A DNA stretch of 64,000 nucleotides, taken from NCBI GenBank assembly GCA_039698035.1, contig JBDKSW010000011.1:124001-188000 (forward strand), in the 5' to 3' direction. The translations under genes were made by a program, and so were the position numbers. Every line of letters begins with the position of its first letter. The stretch's first letter is position 1. Positions 8,803 to 16,879 of the stretch are shown here, one piece after another. The stretch comes from JAJFUI01 sp039698035. Its GTDB lineage: Bacteria > Planctomycetota > Planctomycetia > Pirellulales > Thermoguttaceae. Below the pieces are notes generated by a model. That model ran no database searches. It saw only the letters and a program-made list of their open reading frames with translations, and was not told the DNA's origin.

Positions 8803-8985
8803 TAGGTAATATCGCTGTGCTGCTGGAGTGAGGCCGTAGACCGAACGGAAGCAGCGCAGCGGACCGCGAACTCGGCCGGGGCTATGTAGCCCAGCGAACG
8901 GTGCGGCCGCCGTTGGTTATACTCCAGTCGCCAAGCGTCGGCCAAATGCCGAGCTTCCGCGAGGTTGGTGAACTCCTCTCAGTTG
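8803..8985 (-). mobile_element. IS3-family transposase C-terminal fragment
   Basis: The minus strand reads EEFTNLAEARHLADAWRLEY, then NQRRPHRSLGY and a PAEFA...RCAAS...LQQHS tail to a stop near 8803. This is the C-terminal end of an IS3-type DDE transposase (OrfB). Only about 60 residues survive; the catalytic core, OrfA and terminal repeats were not found. Upstream the frame hits a stop (TGA) and then non-homologous sequence, so the element is dead. DNA between 8565 and 8802 shows no gene. Confidence 0.75.
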
Positions 8986-9222
8986 GCCGCATTGCACGAC
9001 ACTTCCAAGCGGTCCTCCACGGACGGCAACGGACCGGACGATTGGATACTGGGCATCAACAAGAAGAAAATGGAGGGCATGCCCGTTCCTGATTATGATT
9101 AGTACGCCGAACACCAACCAGAAGAAATACGGCACTTTCTGGACTGGATTGAAACGAACATGCAAGACGAAGGGGCATTTCTGAGCAGGATAGACGTCGC
9201 CTTCAATGCGGCCTGCGGTTAA
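8986..9222 (+). pseudogene. Decayed coding fragment with an internal stop codon
   Basis: One plus-strand frame reads plausible protein on both sides of an internal TAG at 9100-9102: before it ...DDWILGINKKKMEGMPVPDY, after it YAEHQPEEIRHFLDWIETNM and on to a TAA at 9220. The start is missing where the IS3 fragment abuts. The family is not recognised. It looks like a C-terminus left behind after IS insertion and a nonsense mutation. Confidence 0.45.
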
Positions 9223-9360
9223 ACCGTTGGCAGCACACCGGACTTTTCCGGCATCGCCATCGCACTATAGAAATAGGAGTTTTCTGGCCCGTCTTCAACC
9301 ATAAGAACGGACTGCTGAAAGATTGAATGCGCATCGGACCGATGCCGTCGCCTTGTTTGC

Positions 9361-9487
9361 CGGCCTGTCGTTCAACGTCTTCCCCTACACCTACCACATT
9401 CTTCGCTGCTACCGGGAATCCATCACAGGAACGAACGTTGCCGCAGGCAACGAACAAACCTAAAGCCAGCCTATTCACAGGCCGGCT
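9361..9487 (+). repeat. Diverged repeat copy A with paired hairpins
   Basis: Shares about 110 bases (by eye roughly 70-75% identity, with small gaps) with 15981-16102. Both begin CTGTCGTTCAA and both contain the hairpin GTTGCCGCAGGCAAC (here 9437-9451). That is followed by a second stem, here AGCCAGCC to GGCCGGCT. In this copy the first part is an open frame ending at TAA 9461. Copies A and B lie in the same orientation on either side of the eight-gene Ycf46/PilT operon. Confidence 0.55.
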
Positions 9488-9534
9488 ATCTCGATGCAGG
9501 ACAAGAACTGCCAGTTCTATTCCAGGTCGCCAGA

Positions 9535-10605
9535 CTATTTCTCTACATCCCCGGTTTGATGCCGCAAAGCATTAGGCTCACGAGTGTGCGACAACGCCAA
9601 GTCGTAGGTGATCTCCCCCCTCTGATAGAGTTCCAGCAAGGCAGTGTCCATTGTCTGCATCTGGAGCTTACGACCGGTTTGCATCTCGCTGTAAAGATTG
9701 TAGTCCTTGCGTTCCCGGATGTGATGGCGTACTGGCGGCGTGGCGATGAGAACTTCAGAGGCCAACACTCGCCCTTTGCCGTCGGCCCGAGGCAGCAGTT
9801 TTTGGGCAAATGCCGCCTGCAATGTGGCCGCCAACTGGACGACAATGGCATTCTGTTGGTCGGCCGGAAAAACACTGGCAATTCGTTGGATGGTCTGCAC
9901 AGTATCTGGCGTATGCAAGGTGGCTAACACGAGATGGCCCGTTTCGGCAGCAATCAATGCGGTCTCAATAGTCTCCAAATCCCGCATCTCGCCAACAACA
10001 ATCACATCAGGGTCTTGCCGCAACACGTGAACTAATGCCTCACGGAAGCTGCGAACATCTGTTCCCACTTCTTGTTGGACAATGATGCTGCGAATATTGT
10101 CATGGACAAATTCCACCGGGTCCTCGATTGTCACGATCTTGGCCCGGCGGTTGTGGTTGATCACGTCAACCATGAAGTTCAACGTTGTTGTCTTGCCAGT
10201 GCCGGTCGGACCGGTTACCAGAATGAGGCCGTTCGGCAGCCGTGTTAGTTCTTCAATGATCGGGGGCAATCCCAACTCGACAGCCGAACGAACGGTCTTT
10301 TCACACAATCGAATGGCCAGTTCTGGGCAACCAGCATGAAAATAGACGCTCGCACGAAACCGGCCTACAGTCTCCCATTGACGCGAAAAGCATAGCTGCA
10401 ATCGCTCTTGTAGGACTTCTCGCTGCTTCGGCGTCAACATGTTGTCGATCAGGTCGCTTAACTCAGCTTCCTCCAGGGGTCTGCCTTGGCTGACGTAAAT
10501 GTCGCTGTTTATACGCAGGACAGGCGCAAGTCCACGAATCAAGTGAATATCGCTGGCACCACGAGCACGAGCACCTTCAAGTATCTTTCCAAGCGTCCAA
10601 GCCAT
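9535..10605 (-). CDS. PilT/PilU-like secretion ring ATPase
   Basis: 356 aa, the usual PilT length. Visible features are ASDIHL near residue 17, Walker A GPTGTGKT (132-139), an Asp box EDPVEF near 161-166, Walker B VIVVGEMRD (201-209) and a His box ATLHTPDTVQTI (228-239). PilT normally retracts type IV pili. The C-terminal AIRNLIRE motif needed for retraction in classical PilT is altered here to a PVRHHIRE form. No pilin, PilB, PilC or PilQ gene is nearby. It is the last gene of a closely spaced operon, six bases after the TPR gene, with a GGGAG ribosome site inside that gene's end. It may be a motor for this module rather than for pili. Confidence 0.9.
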   Translation of the reverse strand: MAWTLGKILEGARARGASDIHLIRGLAPVLRINSDIYVSQGRPLEEAELSDLIDNMLTPKQREVLQERLQLCFSRQWETVGRFRASVYFHAGCPELAIRLCEKTVRSAVELGLPPIIEELTRLPNGLILVTGPTGTGKTTTLNFMVDVINHNRRAKIVTIEDPVEFVHDNIRSIIVQQEVGTDVRSFREALVHVLRQDPDVIVVGEMRDLETIETALIAAETGHLVLATLHTPDTVQTIQRIASVFPADQQNAIVVQLAATLQAAFAQKLLPRADGKGRVLASEVLIATPPVRHHIRERKDYNLYSEMQTGRKLQMQTMDTALLELYQRGEITYDLALSHTREPNALRHQTGDVEK

Positions 10606-10611
10606 TTATGA

Positions 10612-11391
10612 TTATCTCCCGAATAATCGGCGAAGCATTTTCAACGGCGACCAACTCCAACTGTGTAAACGACGCAATTGTTCTTCGGCATCACCATATC
10701 GAGGAAAGAGTTCCAAGCAATACTGAAGACTCTCCCGTGCCGCCCGTGTCAGCCCCAATTCAGCCTGACAGACTCCCTGAACATACCAGATATAAGGAGC
10801 ATCGGACGCCAGGTCCAACGCATGACGAATTCGGATTAAGGCTCTGCTCGGACGACGATAAAACATCTCGATACGAGCAGCTTCCAATGGAACAAGCCAG
10901 TCCTCGTCCATCTGCTGGGCTTTGTCAAAACAGTGTCGATCCGCATCTCGCTTTGCAGCGACCATGAGTTCCCCACGCACCAACCAGCGATAAGCCGATT
11001 GCCCTGCCTGTTGGAGGGAACCATCGCATAAGGCATGGGCCTGCTTTATATCGCCCATGCGGCAGAAGACTTGTGCACGGGCAGCCAGCAACTCGCCGTT
11101 GTTTGGAAAAAGTTCCAACCCTTTGCGGCTCCAAAGCTCCGCTTCGGGATATTCTTCCAACTGTATCAGCATCTGTACTTGCCCGAGCCAACCGCCTACT
11201 AGCGAACGCTCCAACTCTAACGCACGTGAATAAAACTTTAACGCATTTTCGTAAAGCCCTATACGGCGAGATTCATCAGCCTTGTTCATCCAGTATCCGG
11301 CATCTCGGAGCAGAGGATCAGGAGGCTCGCTCCGCTCGGGCGTAGGGCGACCTTGTTGCGTATTGAATTCCAACTTATCGAATCTCGCCAT
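10612..11391 (-). CDS. TPR-repeat protein of the Ycf46/PilT module
   Basis: 259 aa from the ATG at 11391. That start avoids an 86-base overlap with the upstream gene and leaves a 13-base gap. It is an all-helical protein with tandem tetratricopeptide-like units from about residue 25 onward, with patterns such as ALKFYSRALELE and AELWSRKGLELFPNNGELLA, and AARESLQYCLELFPRYGDA near the end. The last residues are basic (LKMLRRLFGR). There is no signal peptide or membrane segment, so it is probably a cytoplasmic scaffold. It sits between the S26-like membrane protein and the PilT-like ATPase, suggesting it links the motor to its partners; this is inferred from position. Confidence 0.8.
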   Translation of the reverse strand: MARFDKLEFNTQQGRPTPERSEPPDPLLRDAGYWMNKADESRRIGLYENALKFYSRALELERSLVGGWLGQVQMLIQLEEYPEAELWSRKGLELFPNNGELLAARAQVFCRMGDIKQAHALCDGSLQQAGQSAYRWLVRGELMVAAKRDADRHCFDKAQQMDEDWLVPLEAARIEMFYRRPSRALIRIRHALDLASDAPYIWYVQGVCQAELGLTRAARESLQYCLELFPRYGDAEEQLRRLHSWSWSPLKMLRRLFGR

Positions 11392-11404
11392 CAAGGTGTC
11401 CTGT

Positions 11405-12412
11405 TCAACGAATGGGGCCAAATCGCCAGAGTGGCTGGTTGCGCCAGTAAACACGGCCCCAAATCTGCTCGCGAGGTACGATACTGGCAATTTGCCAGAC
11501 GGTCGGCGGCAGCGGGGCGGTACTGGGAAAGATTAAGTAATTGTTCTCGGGAACCGTGACGTTGAGCGAGTCTGGGCATTGTTGGAAACCCAACGGCAAC
11601 CACGGTGATGGCTGTCCGTCAATCAGCAGTTTCCCCTGACTGCAAGTCACCTTCTGGCCAGCCTTGGCAATAATACGGTCAATTCTGTCGCCCTGCAAAC
11701 GATAGATCGCTGCATGTCCACCAGCGAGTCGTCCTTGCACGTCATGTGTTGGAAGACGGTAATGAACCACATCTCCCGGTTGTGGATCAGACCATCGGTA
11801 TGCGTAAGAGTTCACCAACAGCACATCGCCCGCCTCAAATGGAGGCGCGGCCACATTGAATTGTTGTGGGGTCGCCACGACAGCCAGCAGCCGCCCGGTG
11901 GGGTAATATACGAGAATGGTCAGCAGCATCATCGCCATGCCCGAATAAATCAGCCGCTGACGAAACTCAACGATGCTTGTGCCCACAATGTCTATGATTG
12001 ACGCGGCATGGAGAGACACTGCCAGCCCCAATAGCAACCAGCCAAGCGCCGTTCCTGTGAATAGGAGTGCTGTTAAGAGAAATCCCAAGTAGCATCCGAA
12101 CGTCCACCTGGCGCGGCTCACACGCCCTGTGTAGTGTTGCGCCCAGCCTGGAACGATCATTCGCAAGAGCACTGCCGGAGTTTGCAAGTCAGATGGCCAC
12201 CCTCGAATCTGAACGCGAGAAAAGATGTTGGCAGCACGAAAACGATTCCAGTATCTAGTAATCGGAAACCAACGTCGCCACCGTTTTGCCATTCGGCTGG
12301 CCCGAGGTGGGTGAACGTCAATCGCTGACGAGGCCAGTTGCAGACTTGCCCCACATCGACCGCAGGTCGTTATGCCCGGCATGTTCTCAAATTGGCAATT
12401 GCTGCACTGCAC
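11405..12412 (-). CDS. Zinc-ribbon membrane protein with a signal-peptidase-like (S26) domain lacking catalytic residues
   Basis: 335 aa. The N-terminus has a CxxC...CxxC zinc ribbon (Cys 3, 6, 17, 20). Hydrophobic segments lie around residues 105-150 and 155-175. The C-terminal half has the type I signal peptidase beta-fold pattern (GDVLLVNSYAYRW, PGDVVHYRLP, then AKAGQKV and LLIDGQP). The Ser-Met that carries the nucleophile in LepB is absent before GDVLLVN, and the general-base Lys before the RAVGLPGD-like strand is also missing. It is therefore probably not a peptidase. It lies seven bases after the DUF2997 gene. It may be the membrane anchor of the module. Confidence 0.75.
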   Translation of the reverse strand: MQCSNCQFENMPGITTCGRCGASLQLASSAIDVHPPRASRMAKRWRRWFPITRYWNRFRAANIFSRVQIRGWPSDLQTPAVLLRMIVPGWAQHYTGRVSRARWTFGCYLGFLLTALLFTGTALGWLLLGLAVSLHAASIIDIVGTSIVEFRQRLIYSGMAMMLLTILVYYPTGRLLAVVATPQQFNVAAPPFEAGDVLLVNSYAYRWSDPQPGDVVHYRLPTHDVQGRLAGGHAAIYRLQGDRIDRIIAKAGQKVTCSQGKLLIDGQPSPWLPLGFQQCPDSLNVTVPENNYLIFPSTAPLPPTVWQIASIVPREQIWGRVYWRNQPLWRFGPIR

Positions 12413-12419
12413 GGGCCGT

Positions 12420-12626
12420 TCACCACCGCTGTTTCACATTAACGTGATCCTGAACTTGCTCTGCCGCCTCATAGTATTCGCTCGTCAGTTCGCGGGATTC
12501 CACCCGGCCGACGATCTTGGCAAGACATTCGGCGAGATCGAGGCAACGTGCCCCTTTGATACCGATCGTTCGTGCCGTGACTTTCCCAGAGGGGCTGATT
12601 TCGATTTCAAGCTCTTCCCTGGCCAT
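12420..12626 (-). CDS. DUF2997 family small protein
   Basis: 68 aa. It follows the DUF2997 pattern: an N-terminal strand pair around a Gly (EIEISPSGKVTART), a GIKGARCLD segment with a single Cys, and a C-terminal Glu/Tyr-rich helix. No catalytic motif is visible. An AAAGGA ribosome site precedes the ATG. In cyanobacteria DUF2997 genes commonly neighbour DUF1257 (Ycf35) genes, and the same pairing is kept here with a 12-base gap. Function is unknown; its small size suggests a carrier, adaptor or regulatory subunit. Confidence 0.85.
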   Translation of the reverse strand: MAREELEIEISPSGKVTARTIGIKGARCLDLAECLAKIVGRVESRELTSEYYEAAEQVQDHVNVKQRW

Positions 12627-12638
12627 ATATGCGATCCT

Positions 12639-13091
12639 TTACCAATTACGGACACGGACTTTCACAGTGCGGTCTTCCGCCACTTCTTCCGAAACAACGT
12701 GCATGTTCCGTTGTTTCATTTCTGTCATCACACGATGATAAACATATTGCTGTGTCACGCGGTCCACTAATTCTTGGCCAATCTCGCGAAGTTGGGCCTT
12801 CGAGTAACCGTGCGATTCCATGCAGACCCGCAAGGTCCCGCGTCCATCGCGAGTGAACACAGCGCGCAATCCTTCACGTTCGACGACGATTTCCTCCCCG
12901 CGACCGCCTGCGTTTTCGAGAATCTCGCTGTTATCGACCTCGATTTCTTCGCGGGTCGTTCCTGCAACCCTCGATTGCTCGATGCCTTGCACTGCCACAA
13001 ATCCCATCGTTCCCACGGCCGCACTTACGATTGCCGTAATCGCCGGCCAGTTGGCAATGATGATCGGAGTCAACACCACAACCGTACTCAT
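12639..13091 (-). CDS. DUF1257/Ycf35-like protein with a hydrophobic N-terminus
   Basis: 150 aa, preceded by a strong AAAGGAGG site. The C-terminal half fits DUF1257 (Ycf35): a helix ending ...VTQQYVYHRVMTEMK and a final beta-hairpin ...EDRTVKVRVRNW. The N-terminus differs from ordinary Ycf35, carrying a hydrophobic segment (about residues 5-35) that could insert in the membrane. Ycf35 is conserved in cyanobacteria and red-lineage plastids and has no settled function. The gene lies between the Ycf46-like ATPase and DUF2997. The family call rests on the C-terminal pattern and the neighbours, so it is less sure than for DUF2997. Confidence 0.7.
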   Translation of the reverse strand: MSTVVVLTPIIIANWPAITAIVSAAVGTMGFVAVQGIEQSRVAGTTREEIEVDNSEILENAGGRGEEIVVEREGLRAVFTRDGRGTLRVCMESHGYSKAQLREIGQELVDRVTQQYVYHRVMTEMKQRNMHVVSEEVAEDRTVKVRVRNW

Positions 13092-13132
13092 CGCGTGCCT
13101 CCTTTCCGTGACAACGGTTGCCCATTGTCGAA

Positions 13133-14800
13133 TTAGAACTCTATCTTACGAGCGCCTTCTTCTTTGATTCGCACTTGTCGAGTGGATGCTGGCCGTGCCC
13201 GACCGCTAGCCCAACTCCGCAACCGACTCATCTCTTCGTTCATGGTCTTGGACAACGGCACCGTCTCGGCGAGATTTTTCTGAATCAGTTCAGTTGAGAG
13301 TTCCACCTGCCCACTGAACGCATCGAACAATGCCGAGATGATCGCCTCCTCAATCTCGGCACCGCTGAAACCTTCGCTTGTACTAGCCAACGCCGCCAGA
13401 TCGAATTTGCTCGGATCACGCGACCGTTTTTTGAGATGAATCCGCAGAATCTCCACCCGTTCGTTTTCACTGGGCAGGTCAACAAAGAAAATCTCATCCA
13501 AGCGGCCCTTGCGCAACAGTTCGGGTGGCAGATGGGCTATTTCGTTGGCAGTGCAAATCACGAACACCGGCGACAACTTTTCCGACAACCACGTGAGCAA
13601 GGTGCCAAACACCCGCGTCGATGTGCCACCATCACTTCCAGCGGATGCAGCCGACCCGGCCAATGCCTTGTCGATCTCGTCAACCCAGAGAATGACCGGA
13701 GCGACACTCTCGGCAGTCTGGATGGCGCGACGAACATTCTCCTCACTCGAACCAACCAAGCTACTGAACATCTGCCCTACGTCGAATCGCAACAAGGGGA
13801 CATTCCACAAGCTGGCTACAGCCTTGGCGCAGAGGCTCTTGCCGCAACCTTGCACGCCCAATAGCATCACCCCTCGCGGCGGCGACAACCCAAATCGGGC
13901 AGCACGATCAGTAAAGGCAATGCGTCGCTTGATCAACCACTGCTTGAGGTTATCCAACCCCGCTACATTCTTAAAGCTCTCAGTTGCCTCATAATACTCC
14001 AACAAGCCGCTTTTCTTAATGATCTGCTGCTTCTCGCTGAATATCACACTTACATCGTTGGCATCGAGTTTGCCATGAAGCACCAACGTCTTAGCGAAGA
14101 CATTCTCCGCTTCTTTAAGCGTTAGCCCGCCAGCAGCATGCAGCAGACGTTCGCGGGCATCAGGGTCAAGATTGATTTGTACCTGCGGCGTGTCCTTCAC
14201 ATCGTCGATAATGCGATCCAAGAGTTGGTTGAAATCTTCCATCCTTGGCAAACCGAACTCAACGACCGTTACGTCTTTGGCCAATTCCTGTGAAATCTTG
14301 AGCGATGGTGCTACGATTACCAACGACTTATAAGTATCACGCAGGTGATACGCCACATCGCGTAGCCGGCGGATAACCGTCAAATTGCAACGGTCGTCCG
14401 CCGTGAAGCGGTGAAAATCCTTGAACAGATAGATCGCCGGCTGCACTTGTTGAACTACAGCGTCCAACGCAGCTAATGGATCGGCGGTGTTGCCGCCTCC
14501 CACCTTCGTTTGCTGCGGCTCCACGCCCGACTTGACAATGCCCTGGGTGACGGTCCACACATAGAGGTTCTTTTCACGTTTTGCGGCAATTTCTCGCAAA
14601 CAACGCTCGACTCGCTCTTCTTCCCAACTGACGACGTAGATCACCGGGTATCGGGCGCGGATGAGAACTTCTAACTCCTCTTGTGCATTGAGCCGCTTTG
14701 GAGTTGTAACGGCTACTGGGCGAGGCTTCCGCACAACCTGTGCTGGCGGTTGCACGGCTTGGATTGGTGGTACCTTGGGTTTAGTGGGTTGATCGTTCAT
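13133..14800 (-). CDS. ycf46: Ycf46-like AAA+ ATPase
   Basis: 555 aa. The N-terminal half (about residues 35-260) is a degenerate ATPase-like domain without Walker motifs: RARYPVIYVVSWEEERVE near 48-66 and YLFKDFHRF near 124-132. The C-terminal half is a classical AAA module: Walker A GVQGCGKS (315-322), Walker B LWVDEID (371-377), and GRLDEIFFVDLP containing the Arg finger region. This two-part layout is that of Ycf46, conserved in plastids and cyanobacteria and linked there to inorganic-carbon regulation. A long Pro-rich N-terminal tail (about 1-35) is extra. It starts four bases after the 66-aa gene and is followed by the Ycf35-like gene. It is probably the remodelling engine of the module. 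Confidence 0.88.
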   Translation of the reverse strand: MNDQPTKPKVPPIQAVQPPAQVVRKPRPVAVTTPKRLNAQEELEVLIRARYPVIYVVSWEEERVERCLREIAAKREKNLYVWTVTQGIVKSGVEPQQTKVGGGNTADPLAALDAVVQQVQPAIYLFKDFHRFTADDRCNLTVIRRLRDVAYHLRDTYKSLVIVAPSLKISQELAKDVTVVEFGLPRMEDFNQLLDRIIDDVKDTPQVQINLDPDARERLLHAAGGLTLKEAENVFAKTLVLHGKLDANDVSVIFSEKQQIIKKSGLLEYYEATESFKNVAGLDNLKQWLIKRRIAFTDRAARFGLSPPRGVMLLGVQGCGKSLCAKAVASLWNVPLLRFDVGQMFSSLVGSSEENVRRAIQTAESVAPVILWVDEIDKALAGSAASAGSDGGTSTRVFGTLLTWLSEKLSPVFVICTANEIAHLPPELLRKGRLDEIFFVDLPSENERVEILRIHLKKRSRDPSKFDLAALASTSEGFSGAEIEEAIISALFDAFSGQVELSTELIQKNLAETVPLSKTMNEEMSRLRSWASGRARPASTRQVRIKEEGARKIEF

Positions 14801-14804
14801 GGTG

Positions 14805-15005
14805 TTACAGCCTCACTCGATTGTACTGGGCTCTGTCAGTCTGTTCGGCGGTTCTTAGGCATTTGATTCTATGCTTCAATGCTTGGTCGCCAACAAGGAT
14901 AGAGTCCAATAGCTCTAAAACCTGTTGCGACGCCCCGAACAAACACACCCGGCCGTCTGGCAGGATATTGATTTCACTGATTGAAGACTCATCGGCAAAG
15001 CTCAT
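14805..15005 (-). CDS. 66-aa conserved-looking protein of the Ycf46 operon
   Basis: The frame is open further upstream, but an ATG at 15005 with a strong AAGGGGG site eight bases before it gives a 66-aa protein that no longer overlaps the radical SAM gene (11-base gap). The middle reads INILPDGRVCLFGASQQVLE, a short beta-hairpin followed by a helix. The basic end (about residues 44-66) contains one Cys. There is no signal or membrane segment. The family is not recognised. Its place between the radical SAM gene and the ATPase makes it a candidate substrate or adaptor. Confidence 0.7.
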   Translation of the reverse strand: MSFADESSISEINILPDGRVCLFGASQQVLELLDSILVGDQALKHRIKCLRTAEQTDRAQYNRVRL

Positions 15006-15016
15006 GCCAGTCCCCC

Positions 15017-15871
15017 TTACATGATTACGTCTAGTCCCTTTTCTTTGGCAAGTGCAATTGCCGAGTCTCCGACCTCGTGTTTCAAGGGCGAGCATAATTC
15101 GCGGTGGCGCGTGGCCTGCCATCGCGGCAAATACCCGGTCATAATATGCAGCGGCACGGTCGGTAAATACCGGCTCATCCAATCAATGATCGGACGATAG
15201 CAGCATTCAAGGTGGCCGGGCAACAAGAGGTGCCGGACGATCAACCTCGCCTTTGGAGCTACCTGCGATAAGTTCCGGGTTACAACCTGCACATATTCGT
15301 CCACCCCGGCAATCCGCCGGGCACAGGCGTCGTTGCCAAACTTAAAGTCGGCAATAAACACATCGATCATTCCGTCCAGAAGAGCGAATCCCTCGATTGT
15401 ACCAAAGAAGTTCGATTTCCACACTACGGGCATCTGCTGGTCGCAGCCGGCCATTGCCGCCACAATTGCCGGAATGTGGATCGTTGGTTCTCCGCCAACC
15501 CACTGGATGTTCTTTGCCCGCTGCTGGCGACCTTTAACGTTCATTTGGGTCAAGAAGCCGCTGGTGAGAAGCTGGCCTTGTTGCGGATCGAACGAATCCG
15601 CTTCACCGATACAGAAGGCGCACCGAAGGTTACAACCCGAGAGGTAGAGCAATTGCGAGGGAATGAGTTCGACTTCTTCCCCGCACTCCACTCGACAGCG
15701 GTAGACTCGTGCTTCGCTCCCCGCTTTACAGAATCCCTGTTCGCCACTTATGCGATCGACGCCACAGCGGCGTTCACAAAGCCGGCAATGTCGATAATGT
15801 TGCCTCGCCAGTTCGAGACGTTCGACCTCCACTGCCTGACGTGACGTAATGCCCCCTATCCTGCCGTCCAT
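15017..15871 (-). CDS. Radical SAM protein, PflX-like (COG1313 type)
   Basis: 284 aa. The N-terminal Cys-rich block (Cys 29, 32, 36 and 48; CRLCERRCGVDR...GEQGFCK) is the hallmark of PflX-type proteins. The radical SAM cluster motif CNLRCAFC is at residues 80-87. WVGGEPT (about 123-129) is the usual SAM-contacting Gly motif. The rest follows the partial TIM barrel. The substrate is unknown; PflA-like enzymes make glycyl radicals, but no glycyl-radical enzyme is visible here. It is the first gene of the eight-gene operon. The annotated ATG has a GGGGG stretch very close to it; a slightly different start cannot be excluded. Confidence 0.85.
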   Translation of the reverse strand: MDGRIGGITSRQAVEVERLELARQHYRHCRLCERRCGVDRISGEQGFCKAGSEARVYRCRVECGEEVELIPSQLLYLSGCNLRCAFCIGEADSFDPQQGQLLTSGFLTQMNVKGRQQRAKNIQWVGGEPTIHIPAIVAAMAGCDQQMPVVWKSNFFGTIEGFALLDGMIDVFIADFKFGNDACARRIAGVDEYVQVVTRNLSQVAPKARLIVRHLLLPGHLECCYRPIIDWMSRYLPTVPLHIMTGYLPRWQATRHRELCSPLKHEVGDSAIALAKEKGLDVIM

Positions 15872-15980
15872 GCCCCCATGTTATGGAATAAGAACGGTCC
15901 CGTCAATCAGTGAATGCATGCGGCGGCGTCAGGCTTGACCATCATCTCCCGCAGTCAACAGCGCCGCCAACTTGACCGAC

Positions 15981-16102
15981 GGGCTGTCGTTCAATATCTC
16001 GCACAATCGCCACATCCTTGACTGCCGAGAGTTCATCCATAGGAACAGACGTTGCCGCAGGCAACAACCAAGCCTCAGCCAGCCGCCTCGGCTGGCTCTG
16101 AT
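15981..16102 (+). repeat. Diverged repeat copy B with paired hairpins
   Basis: Homologous to 9361-9487, same orientation. It contains the identical 15-base hairpin GTTGCCGCAGGCAAC (16051-16065) and a second stem AGCCAGCC/GGCTGGCT. Small gaps shift the reading frame relative to copy A, so any protein once encoded is broken here. It lies about 110 bases upstream of the radical SAM gene start. Confidence 0.55.
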
Positions 16103-16879
16103 ATGCAACCAGGATACTATCCCCAGAGGGCGGATATATACGGCAACTATGCTCGGCATCGTTTTGAAGTTTCCATCCGGGCATCGGGGTTCACTCTGGC
16201 TCGAATATATTCTGAAGTGTGCGTGAGACATCTCGCATCGTTCCACAGCCTATCATCCATTCTCTGGAATGGGCGAAATGATTTACCGGCAGAATTATCC
16301 GCGGAAGGCCTTCTTTTTCTTTGCGTTCGCACTATGTCTCTGACAGCCTTCGAGCCATCGACACCATTGCGATGCTGTAGCAATGCAACGGAAAACACCG
16401 GGGGCATCTCCGGCCTTCTCGTCAGCAACGACATAGCGGCCATCCGTTCAATGGCTGTCGTCGCTCACCATTCCCCGCTGTCCATTTGCCGGCATTCTTC
16501 GACGAAATTATTGTGTCGATATGCCAAGCCGTGATTTAACAAAACGTAGCAGGTTTGAAATGCCCGTTTCTGATATGCAACGCACGGCCCAAGATTACCA
16601 GGAAGACTTTGCGGATGAACGGTCTTGCAAAGTTATGTTCGATGGTGACAAATCGCTTCGGAAAATCTCGAAAACAGAAACAAGGCAACGGCTGCTATGT
16701 CGCCTACCATCTGACGGGCTCCCCGATTCTTGGTCGATGCGAAAGGTGATCGTTTTGGCTGTCTCAAGCTTTCAGGAGGACCGGGAGCATGCAGCGAAAA
16801 CGGTTGACGAAGGAGCAGCGGGTTGCCTTCGCCCGGTGGCGGGCAAGACCATCGGTCAGGCGTGCCGGGCGTTGGCGAT
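16103..16879. other. Non-coding stretch with probable coding debris
   Basis: No frame here is convincing. Short protein-like pieces occur in different frames (for example DYQEDFADERSCKVMFDGDK near 16590-16650), suggesting a decayed gene. No terminal repeats, tRNA or terminator were identified. Base composition is less GC-rich than the genes to the right, and the border with ordinary chromosome lies near 16880. Confidence 0.4.

Noticed and set aside
9437..9451. Hairpin GTTGCCGCAGGCAAC as a possible integron attC core
   Set aside because: It lacks the RYYYAAC/GTTRRRY pair in the right order and spacing; no integrase gene is visible.
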